In this document: positions 37,079-49,921 of the stretch, one piece after another | How positions within the stretch are numbered: the first letter of the stretch is position 1 | Layout of the letters: each line of letters begins with the position of its first letter | Assembly (NCBI GenBank): GCA_018697195.1 | Contig: CM031860.1 | Location: 62,698,509-62,762,508, forward strand | Length of the DNA: 64,000 bases | Reading direction: 5' to 3' | DNA from: Certhia americana | Lineage: Eukaryota > Chordata > Aves > Passeriformes > Certhiidae | Notes under the pieces: generated by a model | Databases searched by the model: none | What the model was told of the DNA's origin: nothing | Seen by the model: the letters and a program-made list of their open reading frames with translations, nothing else | Program-made: the position numbers and the translations under genes

Positions 37079-40009
37079 AAATTAATTGACACATTATAGA
37101 CAAATTAATTTCACAAAATGCTTCATTTCATCCTGTTGTATCCAAAATATTGTAAACAACTGCACTATCTGTTGAAAGAAAAGGTTCTGAAAAAGTTTCC
37201 AAATATTATGAAGTTTGAATCAATATTCCAAATTCAAAAAAAAAATCCAATCCAAAAAGAAAATTGCTTATTCCTTCAGTTCAGTCATCTTAAAAAGAAA
37301 AAAAAATAAAACGAAACAATCCTCCTACTCTTACTAAGCAAGTTTTGAGGGAACTGATTACTGCAGAGACCTTTTTTGCCTTCCATCTCTCAAGTGAAAA
37401 TATAAAAACCAACTCAATGTTCTCCCGACATCTGGCTAACACAAAACTCTGGAAAAAAACAAAAAGTTACTGTGTCACAAGACATGATGCCCTTTCACTT
37501 CTATTGCACTTTGGAAGTTTCAAGATAATTTCCCAAGTCAAATATCAGACCCCACCAAGCACTGATATATCTGGTTTCACATTATCATACATTTCACTGC
37601 TGTAGAATTTGGAAATGATTCTGTATAAGAATGCACATGTTCTCAAGCATTCATGTACCTATAGCTGAAATAATTCACAAAAAAATGCAGTAGAACTTAG
37701 CACCTCATTTCTGTCTGACAGTTCATCCAATTTATATTAAGTTTATTAGAATATATTTTTTTCCCCAAACAACCTTTTGAATCTATTTGTTTCTGAAGAA
37801 GGAAATAACATATAAATAGCTACTAACAAGGTAACATCTTTTCTTTGTGTACTATTACATTTTCTTCGATTACAGCTGTAACACATCAGCATGCAGATCT
37901 TTAGTGATGCACAAAACATTTCTGATGTGCAAGCATGCCCTCTTCTGGATATCCAGCACCATCATTTCAGCTGAAAATTCCCTAAATTACAGCAAATTCC
38001 TCCAGCACTGCCTTGCAGACCTTGTTCTCATTTGTAAAAACATTCCTGGTGTAAACAAACAAAAATCATCCAAAACAGTGTACGATAAACTGCAGGTTTA
38101 CACAAAACTGACATATTTTCTGTAGTTCAGATTGCTAATAGCACTGGAAATACTGCAGTGACATCAATGATAGCAAAAGAGCTTTGACCTTTCCTGAGGT
38201 GAAATGAATCCTTGACTATCCAAATCATGATCTAATCATGTGTCATTTTTGTCTCAGCTTTCAGTGCAACAGGCAAACCAAAGCCATTCAGAATTTGCCC
38301 AGTTATAGCAAAAAATCAGTCCAACCACTGTGGAGATTCAGGTAGACTTAAAAGAAAATAAATCAAAAAGAGAAAAAATCCCATGTCTCTGAAAATAAAG
38401 ATGTTTTGCACTCCCTTTCAACAGTCAAACACTACATTTATACAATTACTGAGGGATTTTTAATGTGCAACAGAAGATGTTTTGTAGCCTCCAAGGACGC
38501 ACAGATTTTTGATGTGGTTTTCTGCAAGCTCACTAATTGCAGTAGGTCCATGCTTCTTTATTTGGATTCATTCCCAACAGTTCCATAAATGCATTGGGAA
38601 TATTCTCCTTTGCATCCAAAAGAATACAACACCCAACAATGTTAATCTGGATAGTGTAAATACTGAAAGTAAGATTTGAAAACCGAAAGCAGGTATACAC
38701 AGAGCTAATAATGATATTGTCATTGGTATAGTATAAAACACATGAAAAACTTCTCTCATATTGATATGGACTTGCAGACATGGAAACACCAACAAATTAA
38801 TAACCCATAAATGCTAACTTCAGTAGAAATAAAATTAGAGAGGTTATGAATCACATTATATATCAAATATTGATAAAGGACTTTCTTTCAGGTGGACAAA
38901 CAGCTTTAACAACATCATTTTCAGACAGACTACATCTGAAATAGAGGCAATGCTTTTCAGCATATCAAAAGCACTGGTGCAGAAGTCATTACTTCTGTAA
39001 GAACACACTTTAGGGGAAAAAAAACCAAACAAAAAAACAACTAACTAATTAATGCAAAATTAAATGAGTTGAACATGAAAACCATTGCATGAAAATGCAG
39101 TTTTGGGGGGTTGGTATGCTTCGACTTTGGGGTTGTTTTTGAAGAAACCATTTTTATTTTCTCTGAATACACCAAGTTTAAAATGAACAAATACTCTGAT
39201 AAGGTACCAACAGCACATTCAGACCTTTCTGTATGTATACTTACATATATGAGATAAAACAATGAGGAATAACAAAAACACTTCTCAAGAAAAGCAAGTT
39301 TCCTGAGTATTGATAAAATTGGGATCCACTTACTGAATCCTTTATTCCCAGTGATGGAACATAACATTTTCTTTAATAAGAAATTAATATAACATTTTGT
39401 AGGAAGGCAGTTTGGATTGTTGGTCAAAAACAATGAAAAAAAAAAATCATCACAGTTATATCCCACACCATTTTGACTGTTGGGCCATTGGTTTTGTCCC
39501 AGCTTTCAGTTCAGTGGGCAAACAAAGGCAAACACTGCAATTATACAATTAATAAAGATTTTTTTTTTTTTTAGTGTGGAAATGGCAAGGCATTCAAACT
39601 TTAATGAATTAAGACTGGTATGACTTCAATTTTAATGATGAGTAGGAGAGGCCTAGACAGACTAAGCCCTACAGGAACCAAGAAAATCAGGTTTGGATTA
39701 CTGTCAGTCTAGAAAATTTCCATGCTAATTTGGAGGGAAGTATCTTGTTAGAAACATCACTCAACCTAATACACCAATTCACCTTTAGACTGCATAAACC
39801 TACTGTGATTTATTTGCATTTTAACATGATACACAAGACTTTTATAATGACATATCATGGTCTGCCTTCAAAGACAAAGAGCAAAAAGGAGGCAAAATGT
39901 TCTCTGGTTGATACCACCAAGGAAAATCCAGCATTGTGGCTCAAAACTACCATTTCCTTCCACAAATATTAGAATCACAGAACCAGAGAATTGGTAAAAC
40001 AGCTGGTAA

Positions 40010-40420
40010 TGAACAAGATGAGGAGAGAGGGGAACCCTGTGAGGCAGGAGCTGTCCCCATGTCCTCATCAGTGAACTCAGCTGTGGTAACTCCCCTGCCC
40101 AGGAGGCCCTGGGACATTCACACATGGCCTGAAGGTGTTCACTCTGCTGATGAGCCATGATGGGCCCAGCTGCACTGGGGTGATGGGCAGCTGTATTGAA
40201 TTAGAAGGCATCAAAGACTCCCAAAGAGTCCCATGATCCACAGCATTCCATCATCCAGGTGTCCCTGATCCACAACATTCCATCATCCAGGTGTTCCTGA
40301 TTCACAACAAACATCACCCAGCTGAAATGCCCCTCCCCAGGGGAGGTACCTGGGATTTTCTACCCAAACCTGAGTGAATATAAACCCAACGGATGTGGTG
40401 CTTTAGGAGATTATTCCACC
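40010..40420 (+). mobile_element. Possible LTR-like repeat with 32-bp tandem units
   Basis: A GC-richer block unlike the surrounding intron. It has a TATAAA at 40379-40384, a CATCACCCAGCTGAAATGCC segment and an internal tandem repeat. The composition and TATA placement suggest an avian retroviral LTR, but I cannot define TG/CA ends or a target duplication. It could equally be an unrecognised unique sequence. Confidence 0.35.
40235..40308 (+). repeat. 32-bp tandem repeat, 2.3 copies
   Basis: Two full units at 40235-40266 and 40267-40298 (core ATTCCATCATCCAGGTGT, differing at two positions) and ten bases of a third. It lies inside the possible LTR at 40010-40420. Confidence 0.9.
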
Positions 40421-41399
40421 ACCTGATGGGTCTAATCTGTGATCATCATTTTGACCAACTGACATTGAAATTGCACTGACTAAGTCTAGCTGTGAAACTT
40501 TTGGGTGGTGAAACATTTTTACTCTTATCTTCTCTTTCTCATGTGTTTTCTTAGAGGATTTTTATGCTTTTATATTGTCATATTACTAACAACAACATCC
40601 GAAATGCCTGCATATCTCTTTTCCTGTGCAACCAAATTATTCTACAATAAACCCCACATGTGTATATTTACACAAAACACTCATTCAGGGTCATTTCACT
40701 TTAATCTACCACAAGGGATTTATTAACAAGACCTGGCCTACCCTCCCCTTTTAGAGTAGATTGTAACAGGTAGCTGTAAAGAGCAAATTACTTTAGTAAG
40801 TTTAAAAATCTACTCATCCCAACAGAGATGTGTAAGCCTGCAATCACCAGAACCTGGAATCAGGACAATATTTTAGGATATTTGTCATTTCCAAGCCATG
40901 AAGTTTCATTTTCTCAGACCTTGTTTATTTATTTCTGATTATAAACAGTGTGGTTCTCTGAATCTGACAAGAAAACACAGAAAACTCTGAATACAGAATT
41001 ACAAACCCAGGAAATTCATGAATGAATAAATAAATCAAAAGTAGCTTGTGCTATTGTAAATGATGCAGCATTTTTACAACTCTACCAAAAAATAACGGTT
41101 ATGCCTTATGATGAGGGCCTGACATCATCAAAATAGAAGAGATAGAAGATTCCTGAAAAGGTATCTCAAGTCACACTGCAGGTTGCATACTTGCACAGTG
41201 ATTTATGTACAGTCATGAGCAGTCAAGGCACTCAGGAGCGATCCACAAGTGCAAAAACTTTAAACTGACCAAGAAGCAATGCACAGAACACTTGGGAATG
41301 CATCCTATTCTTCCAATAGGAACTACTGTGTTTCTATTTGTTTCTTTCAAGTACACAAAGACAAAACAGCTCTGAAAGAGCCAGGCAAATAGTGAAATA

Positions 41400-41760
41400 G
41401 CTCATCACCAGCTTGAAATACAGTGGAAAGCTTTAAACAAGCTGCTGTCCTTTAAAAATTATTCGTCCAGCCAGGAATTTTACCAATGGAAAAACTGCCC
41501 TGCCGTGCCAGTCATGCCTGAACCAGTCAATACTGCTGCTCCAGCAGTCGGTCTCTTGTCACTCATCCCCAATTCCTCATCTCAGGACAGCTCTGGACAT
41601 TCCTGTGTCTCGGAACTGTAATTTACTGTTCACTGTCACCCAGATTAACCTTACACAAGTCAGCTCCAGAGCTGAAATGTACACACCAATTATTGCTTAT
41701 CTTAAATATGAATTCAGATGAAGCTGTTAAATGTGACAGCTGGCAGTATCTTGAGAGTTT
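41400..41760. promoter_or_regulatory. Candidate conserved non-coding element (inference)
   Basis: Repeat-free; includes AAATTATTCGTCCAGCC, CCTGCCGTGCC, CACCAATTATTGCTT and ATGTGACAGCTGGCAG (TGACAG/CAGCTG words). Weak support. Confidence 0.25.
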
Positions 41761-42066
41761 ATAGATTTTTCAGTTGTTACTGTGTTTTTCGTTCTCCAAT
41801 CAAGCACAATAACCAGCTGTCTGCTAAGGACATTTCATCTTCATGTACTGCAGCACTGTTTTTCCTTTGAGCTATTCCAATTTTTTACTGATACATTTGT
41901 GAAGAGAAGCTGCCAGCAGGCTTGTGCTTTCTCATTTGTTTTTCTGCTATTTTGCCATTTCAAAAAATTACATTTTCTTCTCTATAGGAAACAGGAATTA
42001 GAGCCTATAGAAGCTCAGGAGTGAGCAGGTATCAGAGACTATTACCCCATAGTAAAGTAGGGTCTT

Positions 42067-42185
42067 CCTAGAGCACATTGCACAGGGATTGCATCCAGAT
42101 GGTTCTGGAGTATTTCCAGTGAGGGACATTCCACAACTTCTCTGGGAAATCTGTTCCAGTTCTCAGATGTGATCCTCACAGTTAA
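42067..42185 (-). mobile_element. CR1 LINE fragment, internal
   Basis: Antisense CR1: CCTAGAGCACATTGCACAGG, GATTGCATCCAGATGG, CACAACTTCTCTGGGAAATC, TGTTCCAGTTCTCAG. The CR1 3' terminus is missing. Confidence 0.8.
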
Positions 42186-42288
42186 ACATTAAATCATGAG
42201 TTGTAATAGAAGACTCCATTAAGGACTGATCATACCACTCAGACATACAGAAGTATTATCTGTCAAAAATAACAATCACAATTTAAGG

Positions 42289-42313
42289 AAAAAAAAAAAA
42301 AAAAAAAAAAAAA
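42289..42313. repeat. Poly-A tract
   Basis: Twenty-five A, 104 bp from the end of a CR1 fragment. Confidence 0.95.
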
Positions 42314-45300
42314 GCTCCTCTGGAATGTCAGCAGGGATTGGGAGCAGGAACACTGGATAAGAGGGAAAGCAAGGCAGGAGAATGCAAGTTGGCTTAATAA
42401 TGAGCCCAAAGGCTTTAGAGGAGAAAATCATATTTGAACCAGCTGGGAAATGCCTTTTCAAATGCAGATTTGAATTAATGCCAAGCCAGTACTGGAATGA
42501 TTACAGAGGTCTTTAACACTCACGGCTTACTCACTTGTCAACTGCTTTCCAAATTTATCATTAATACACCCCAGCAGCACAACATTCAGTCTGTCTCTGG
42601 CACTGAATCTGATGATGTCAGAGGGAATTCAAAGCATCCTTTTTAAAGCAGATTTTTCTAAGGATATAATTTCCCCCCTTTCTCATGTCAATCAGACCAG
42701 CAGCACCCTGAGTCTTGCTAGAAAGGGTGCCCAGCACTGGGTTGAGTTTGGCAGCACATTTCTGACCCAGGAGTTTAAGAGCTGGAACTCCCAGGTTCCT
42801 GGTGTTTTTGCTCCCTCACAGCCTGCAGTACAAATCATGAAGGATACAGGAGAGCAAACCAGCAGGAAACTATACCCCAATCAGAGCTAACCATGCATTA
42901 AATAAGGCTTTCATTTGGACAAATGGAAAACAATTGCATTAAGAGCTTCTGTGGAGCTGCATTTAGGTCTTCTCTGTAGGACATAAATCTAGAAATGTAA
43001 TTTTATTTTGAAATAAATCATGTAATTTATCACATATACATAAAAAGCTGAAAAATACCCTATCAATTTTCTCTGAGACCCTGGCAAAAAAAAAGTCACA
43101 GAAGACCAAGAACTCTCCTGCCTTTGCTTCCCAAAAATAACAGATTCTAAAGTTCAGATGAGTTCATGAGAGAAATAATAGATACCACGCTGGGAAAAGA
43201 TTTTGTCAAAGTTACTGATAAAGCAAATGAAGAATATGCATATTTCTAGATATACGAAGAATAATAAAACAGTTTACATCTCATCTCCATGGAAGTTCTT
43301 GCAGAGAACTCCCAGGAATCTCCCTTGCAGAGGGTTTAGGTATTGTGAGACTCTGGTCAATGCAGTAACTATACAAACTTATAATTATTCATAGAATTAG
43401 TAAAGAGCCTAGGGACTAATCAAAACCATTATTTGATAGGTAGGAAATGGAGCAAATCAACATTTATCTGAGGAGAAGGAAGCAGAAACTAAAACACATC
43501 TTTTATAGCAGCACCATTTTTTACTTACCTAAGTCAAAATCTCCCCTATCTTCTTTCTACCAACTTTTTTTTTTTTTCCCCAGATTTTTCTGTGGAGGCC
43601 AAAATTTTGAAAGTATCTACTTTTTCTTCAACTCATAAGCCCTTTCCTTCAGCTCATGAAGTTTTGTAAGAAACACCCCTCTGAACCCAAATCATAGAAG
43701 TAGATGAATAAAGCTGGAGAAGGACTGAACTAACATTGACTGAACAGCACATTGCCAATACCCTGCCCTTCATCGTCTGCATCCTTTAAATAGCACCACA
43801 AAGTATTTACTTTGCTGTATGCTCATTTGATCAACACTTATCATCCCAAAATAATCATCATTTTTCAGCTGTCATCAAACAGAAGAAACCCCAAAACATG
43901 AATGTCTGATTAATTTCACAATCTCTAAAGCAAGAGCAGGATTGCAGTGGTTTAAAGCCACATAGGCAGAAGATGTTAAAGATGTCCATCTTTGCAAAAT
44001 CAACCTTGATCAGACTTAGGACTGTCTCATGTTTGGTGTGTGCCATTCACTTTTACCCTTTTGAAAGTTACGAAAACTTTAAAACACTTTCCAAGTGAGA
44101 TCTTTTGTTATACTGAACATGCTCGGAATTATTGAGAACCCAAGGAAATCAATCCACAGGTTTCAAGGAAATAGGTTTAGTGTCAAAACAAATTCTACCC
44201 GGGCAGAATGGATGAAATTCCATCCTTAGATAATAAAGTTGTCTACAAGCTCAGGATCTGATCTTCTGTCCTGGCTATGGGGACTTCATTAATATATCAG
44301 AGAAGTCTAGCGATAGTTGATTTACCCCCTACCCATATTAGATTATAACAGTTGTCATCTCAATGGCTCTTCAGGCTCTCTTGGCCATATTGATCTGATC
44401 TCCTGTATTGATCTGCTCTCTAACAATTTTAAGTGGAGCTTAAGCAAGTAGGCTCAAATGATTTAATGAAGGAAGGAATCTGGCAGTTTGTCTTTCCCTA
44501 GAGCATACATGACATGGAACTGGAGGTGGCAGCCACAAGTTGACCCATGGAGGAGTCAAATGCTTCAGAGGGGCAGATTGAGGAGACAATGCTCAAACAA
44601 GCATTGCAATTTTTTAACCTGGTACCTTAAAAGGGCACCCATCCTTAAAGAACTGAAATGCCACCCCCTACTTTACCTATCCCTATGTACAAAACCACTA
44701 AATTTAGGCACAGTAATCTTGTAACTTAATGTAATCTTAACCCCATCCCTTGTAACTGCTAACATCACTTTGGAAATTATCACCAAATTCTACCACACCA
44801 GATCTGGTAAAATCAGAAGTAATGCATTTCATGCAATATAAATATATATTCAGTGTTTATACTGTTTACTCAATAGGTATAAAAAGTCTTACTTAAGTTG
44901 ACTACATTTCAGTATAAAGCAGAAAAAAAAATTAATTACAGGGGTTGTTCAACTCAGACTAAGGACACAAAAAAGGAAAAAAAAAAGACTTTCAAAAACC
45001 ATACTGTGGAAACTATAAAAGCAGCTGCTCACATCATTATGTGTTTAAGTAAAAATGATGAAACAATATTAGCAACCTTCAGTGCAGTCATAAATGCCTG
45101 CAGGAGTTTTAAACTCTCCTCCCTCTGTAAATGCAGTCAGAAATAAAATAAAAATGTTTCTGGTCCAGGGGCAAATTGCATCATTACCAAATCACTGTGT
45201 ACTGAAAAAGAGACATCACAATAAAATAAAATGCCACCGTTCATCAGTTCTCAAAGTTTCTTTGAAAGACCTTTAAGGATTGTTTTGCTTCTACAAAACA

Positions 45301-46548
45301 AGATTTTGTAGGAAGAAACCCAGCAAGTTCTTTTCACAACAGCCTCATCATCTGGTATTTAATGCTCTCTCTCATAACTTCTAACCCACAACACACAGCA
45401 AACTTCACATTCATTCAAGCTTTCCCAAGAACCTGTCAACCATCACTTCAGAAAAACTAAGCATCAGATAATGCTTTTCAATTCAAACAGCTATTCCTTG
45501 AGGTGACTCTATTACATAGAACAGTATCTTTGAAAAGCAACAATTAAGTCTGAACTGTAAAATTAAGTGACTAGAGGACTGAAGTTTGCACTATTGATAC
45601 TGAATTGCATCACTCCAACAACCGTAAAAAGTACTAATGGAAATAACAACATTAAAGGTCTATCCTTGAACACCCTCTTCAGCATTATTTTGATGATTCC
45701 AGTAAAATGGGATCAAAATGAGTCATCTGATACTCTGGGAGCAACCAAAGACAAGAAACAGCAAAGTAGAGAATGCTCAGTTTACCTGTTGGCAAACGTT
45801 TTTATTTTAAACCAGGTTGTTATTGCTTTGGTCTTTTTCTCACATCCTCAAAAGGACATAGCAATAGAATATCTGAATTTTAATACACAACGTTGGGTGG
45901 AGAGAATATTCTGGGACAAGCTGTGCAGAACACAGGTTATACACTGCCAGCTCACACCACATTGAACAATTCAACACCTCTGGAAACACTACCCAGAGAG
46001 CTGGTTTTAGGATTGTGTTAACAGCACTAGCGCTAAACTCACTACTTTCATGGTAACTATTTCATAGCTCCACCAGAAAGTGAAACCTTCAGTGGCTTAA
46101 CCCACACACCAAAAAGTCAACCTCTTATGAATATCTATAGGTAACATCCTAAAAATCAAACACAATGACCAACCCACGGGGGCAAGCATGCTGAAATTTA
46201 CCCATATTCCTCTCCAATAAGAAAACAGTTCTTGGGCCATTTCGCATTTAGATTACTCACCATTGTTTTCATTTTAAAAAGTATTCTACTTCCAAAGGAA
46301 CTACTAGTCATTACATAAGAAGAAAATTTTATGTCAAACTCACAGGGAGCACAGAGCTCCTTGGAAGGTGCAATACCACCCCCCCCGAGCTTCTGATGGT
46401 ACCCAACTCCTGCCAGACGCTTGCAACGCGTTAAAAAGCGCAACAACCCAAACAGCTCCACCTCGACACGCGGCACAAAGCCGCCTTCCTACTTTGGAGA
46501 TGCATCAAAGCAGCTGCAGCCTCAGGGGGGCTGCCTGTCGTGACTTAC

Positions 46549-46752
46549 GTTGTTCATGTACTCGGAGAGCAGGTCCTGCAGGGCCTGGCGCACGGCGTTG
46601 CACTCGGCCACGATGCGCTCGCGCCGATCGTCGCGCGTGCACGAGGAGTCGGCCATGAGCGCCGCCCCGCTGATGATGCTCTCCAGCCGCTCCTCCAGGG
46701 ACGGCCGGAACCGCGCCTCGCTGAACGTCATCGGGTCCAGGATGATCTTGTT
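46549..46752 (-). CDS. CTNNA2: CTNNA2 internal exon (vinculin-binding segment of the M domain)
   Basis: Partial CDS: one 204-bp exon, 68 codons, read from 46752 down to 46549. The protein begins NKIILDPMTFSEARFRP, continues through LESIISGAALMADSSCTRDD and ends QALQDLLSEYMNN. By alpha-E numbering this is about residues 286-353. In the family this region holds the vinculin-binding helix, buried in the relaxed protein and exposed when actomyosin tension opens the M domain. The ending MNN (alpha-E has MGN) supports CTNNA2. The acceptor has a long pyrimidine tract ending CCATCCAG|AAC; the donor is AAC|GTAAGTCA. Phase is 0 at both ends. The exon is strikingly GC- and CpG-rich inside AT-rich intron, which produces several long antisense frames over it that I treat as shadows. 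Confidence 0.97.
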
Positions 46753-46949
46753 CTGGATGGAAAAGGAGAGGGGGAAAGTGGTGAGAGGTCACAGGTCTTC
46801 GGCATTTTCAGCGCCTACGGAGAGGAATTTTTAGTCTTTCCTACTAATAATTTATCAGAGAATACCAGGCTGGAAGGGAACGCAAAGATTATCAAAACTT
46901 TCTTGGAGCAATTATCTACCAAATTTCTGAAAAAAATTGACAACTTTGT

Positions 46950-47089
46950 TACCCAGAGAAGCTGTGGCTGCCCCTGAATCCCTAGAAGTCTCCGAGGCCA
47001 GGCTGGACAGGGCTTGAAGCAACCTGCAATAGCGGAAGGTGTCCCTGCCAATGGTTTATGGTCCCTTCCAACCCAAATCATTCCATGCT
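46950..47089 (+). mobile_element. CR1 LINE, 3' end close to a coding exon
   Basis: Sense copy: ACCCAGAGAAGCTGTGGCTG, GGCCAGGCTGGACAGGGCTT, GGTCCCTTCCAACCCAAATC. It lies 197 bp upstream (in gene orientation) of the acceptor of the CTNNA2 exon at 46752. Confidence 0.93.
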
Positions 47090-49108
47090 GCTAAACCAGT
47101 ATTATTTTCCCACAAATATTCTGAAAAGTTCTTGGCTCTTCAGGACATTCATATGCAAGGTGCAAGTTTTTCATTCCTGAAGACAGAGTGGGATGTTCTC
47201 TGTTAATAATTTCTTTTTTGATTAATTTTGTAAGCAGCCTACAGTGCTGAAATGTTACTCTATTACCTCAATATTTCATGAATTTAAAAAATGAGGAAGT
47301 TAAGACTGCAAGGAAATCATTACTAGGTAATGACACATAAAAATACAAAATCTCTGATTTCCATTCTGTAAAGCATCTTTTAACAGCTTTTTTTGGTTTT
47401 TAGTCAGCAAAGAAGTGCTGGATTAGTTAACGAAAAAAGAAACACTACATAAAGATAGTCTGAAAACATCTTCAGTTTGTCAAATAGTCTACTGGTTAGC
47501 AAAGTACCTTTATCCTACTAGAAAAAAAATTGATTTTCAAAGACTCTTTTCTATTAAAGAAAGGTGAATTCCTAAATTATGATCACTGCTAAACACTTGT
47601 GCACTGTATCTATCAAACTTATTACTAAATATCGAATAGGTTTAAACCACCTTAATTCTACTCACTGTAAAACTTGATGTAAAGTTATGAGTTTTGAGTT
47701 ACTGCTGGATTATATTGTGACCTGATTTTCTCCTTTTGCAGTTCAAGGTAAGAAATACAGAAGCAATAATCACCTACTCCCACTCTAAGGCACATTTACA
47801 ACACCGTGTAGTTCAGGAACCTTTTGCTGAAATCATGCAAAGGAGTCTCCTAATTGCATAGGGAGTAAAAATGCTCTGTAAGCTGTGCATTTGTTATTTG
47901 AGGTTTAAAAAAAAAAAAAAATGAAATAGGAATAAAAAAAGCATTCTGATTTCTAATAATCACACCTATTTTAAAGCACACAATATTTGTTAATGAGCCA
48001 TTTTAATTTTCACAATGTTCTGATAACTTTATGATTAGTCTTATTTCTTTCAATGTCCAAGAGCAATCAGCAAGTGCAAGCAAAATGATACAAGTAATTT
48101 GAAAAAAAACCCCAAAAAACCAACAAAACTAGCACAATGTATCAAAATGTGCATTAGAATTTAGGAACATCAGACATAACCAAGATGCACCTTTAGCACT
48201 GAAAATTGTGTGTGTTTTTTATTAACAAGGAAATACTCAGATTGATTTATTCAAAGCTAAAAACAGACTCCACTTGAATATTTTCTTAATTTTAGCAGGA
48301 CAAGGCTCTCAGAAAAGACCTTATTTCTCAATAAATTTCCAATTCACACAGAGACCCCACAACTCTCATTACTATAGGAGAAAGGAACACCTGAGAAATA
48401 TATAACTTCACTGAATACTCAGCAGTTAAATAGTAATAAATACAAGGAATTTATGAAAATCCATTATTTAATAAAAGGACAAATAGAAGAATTTTAATGA
48501 GATAACATATTGTTCCAGCTCCAGGAACTGCTGACTTGGCAGAAAAAAAATGCTGCATTAGCCAGAATGTGAAATAATGTCTTGTGTGTATCTTCTGGGG
48601 TCTGTTTCACAGCAGTAAGCAGAGCAGTTTTACAAGCACCTAAATTAGAAATGACTTCTCCAAGAGTTAGGCCTGTGCATATTTATGTAATGGGGCTTCT
48701 GAGCCAAAGGATAATGCTTGGGAATTTCAGATACCAGCTGTATAAATTCATTTTCACAACCTCATACTTCACGTGGCAGTAGCAAGACTACAATTGCACC
48801 AAATTAACTACATAAGCAACTTATGGAATAAGAAGGGAAAAAAAATATTAAAAAAAGCAGATTTTTTTTTGGAAATTCTAACCAATCCTTGCAGAAATGC
48901 CTCCCTTTTCCCTCTCTTCCTCAGCCATAGGTGTAAGGTTCTCTACCTATAGAGCACCTTTCAAACAGGTCTTACATCTCTCAGCAAGCCATGAATCACA
49001 TTTTTCTCCTTAGATTTGAAGACTCTGCACTCAAGTCTTCAGTGAGACCAAGAACCTTCCTGGAATATGTAAATATGCATGTGCATATCTATTTGCATAT
49101 GCAAATAC

Positions 49109-49921
49109 AGGGTCCTGCACTTGGGGAGGAATAACCCCAGGCACCAGCTCAGGCTGGGGGTGACCTGATGGAGCAGCTCTGGGGAGAAGGACCTGGGTGT
49201 CCTCATGAGCTGTTCCTGAGCCAGCAGTGTATCCCGGCAGCCAAGAATGGGATCCTGGGGTGCTTTAGGTAGAGCATTTCCAGAAGTGCAGGGAGGGGAT
49301 CCTGCCCCTCTGCTTAGCCCTGAAGGCCACATTTGGAGAACTGTGCACAGGTCTGGACTCCTCAGGACATAGAGCTCGTGGAGCAGATCCAGCAGAAGCT
49401 ATAAAGCTGGTCAAGGATCTGTTGAGGAAATGCTGAGGGATCTGGGGCTGTTCAGCCTCAAGAGAAGCCCCATCTGAGAGGAGCCCACAGCCTGGGGTGT
49501 CCCTGCATGTCCCTGCGTGTCCATGTCTGTCCCTGCGTGTCCATGTCTGTCCCTGCATGTCCCTGTCTGTCCCTGTCTGTCCCTGTTGGTCCCTGTCTGT
49601 CCCTGACTGTCCCTGTGAGCAGGGCGGGTCAGAGCAGGGCCCAGGCTCTACTCCAGGACCCAGCAATGGCACCAGAGCCACGGGCAGGGACTGAGCCCAG
49701 GGAGCTCCACCTGAACATGAGGCAGAACTTCTTCCCTGTGCAGTGACCAAGCCCTGAACAGAGACCAGAGAGGCTGTGGAGTCTCCTCACTGGGGATGTT
49801 CCAGAGCCATCAGGACACAATCCTGAGCCCCGTGCTCTGGATGGCCCTGCTGGAGCAGGGAGCTGGGACCAGGTCAGCCACTGTGGTCCATTCCAGCCTG
49901 ACCCATCCTGGGATTCTGCGC
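49109..49921 (+). mobile_element. CR1 LINE, longest copy (~810 bp), with ORF2 C-terminal relic
   Basis: Sense copy starting in the ORF2 3' third (GGGTCCTGCACTTGGGGAGG, AGGACCTGGGTGTCCTCATG) and running to TGGAGCAGGGAGCTGGGACC. Broken frames still encode pieces such as HLNMRQNFFPV, which resembles the end of CR1 reverse-transcriptase ORF2. A 120-bp minisatellite interrupts it at 49498-49617. Frames are shifted and stopped, so it is not functional. Confidence 0.92.
49498..49617 (+). repeat. Minisatellite, 10-bp unit, about 12 copies
   Basis: Units of the form TGTCCCTGNN, where the last two bases are CA, CG, TC, TT or AC, with TGTCCATGTC variants. The array sits inside the CR1 at 49109. It probably grew from the repeat's own sequence. 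Confidence 0.93.

Larger units (their letters stand above)
1..46548 (-). other. CTNNA2: CTNNA2 large intron, 5' portion (continues beyond window)
   Basis: This begins at the GTAAGT donor after 46549 and reaches the left edge with no further alpha-catenin exon, so the intron is at least 46.5 kb. I found no nested gene: the open frames are short, unconserved in appearance or repeat-derived, and no leucine-rich-repeat frame like mammalian LRRTM1 is present. It contains CR1 fragments, LTRs, simple repeats and candidate conserved blocks listed separately. Stretches not listed, for example 3863-5150, 7000-9690, 10810-12290, 12420-14990, 15370-17520, 24000-27120, 32340-34390, 37080-39960 and 42320-46540, look like ordinary AT-rich intron with nothing else I can name. 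Confidence 0.9.

Noticed and set aside
39041..39466. 141-codon minus-strand frame
   Set aside because: Low-complexity, Phe/Asn-rich chance frame with no homology I recognise.
46368..46977. Several plus-strand frames of 94-145 codons over the exon at 46549-46752
   Set aside because: They are antisense shadows of the GC-rich CTNNA2 exon.
49498..49617. Array superficially like a CRISPR
   Set aside because: The units are 10 bp and contiguous with no spacers; it is a eukaryotic minisatellite.
49265..49750. 161-codon minus-strand frame with TDRDQQGQTGTDRD-type repeats
   Set aside because: The repeats are the translation of the minisatellite inside a CR1 relic; not a repeat protein.
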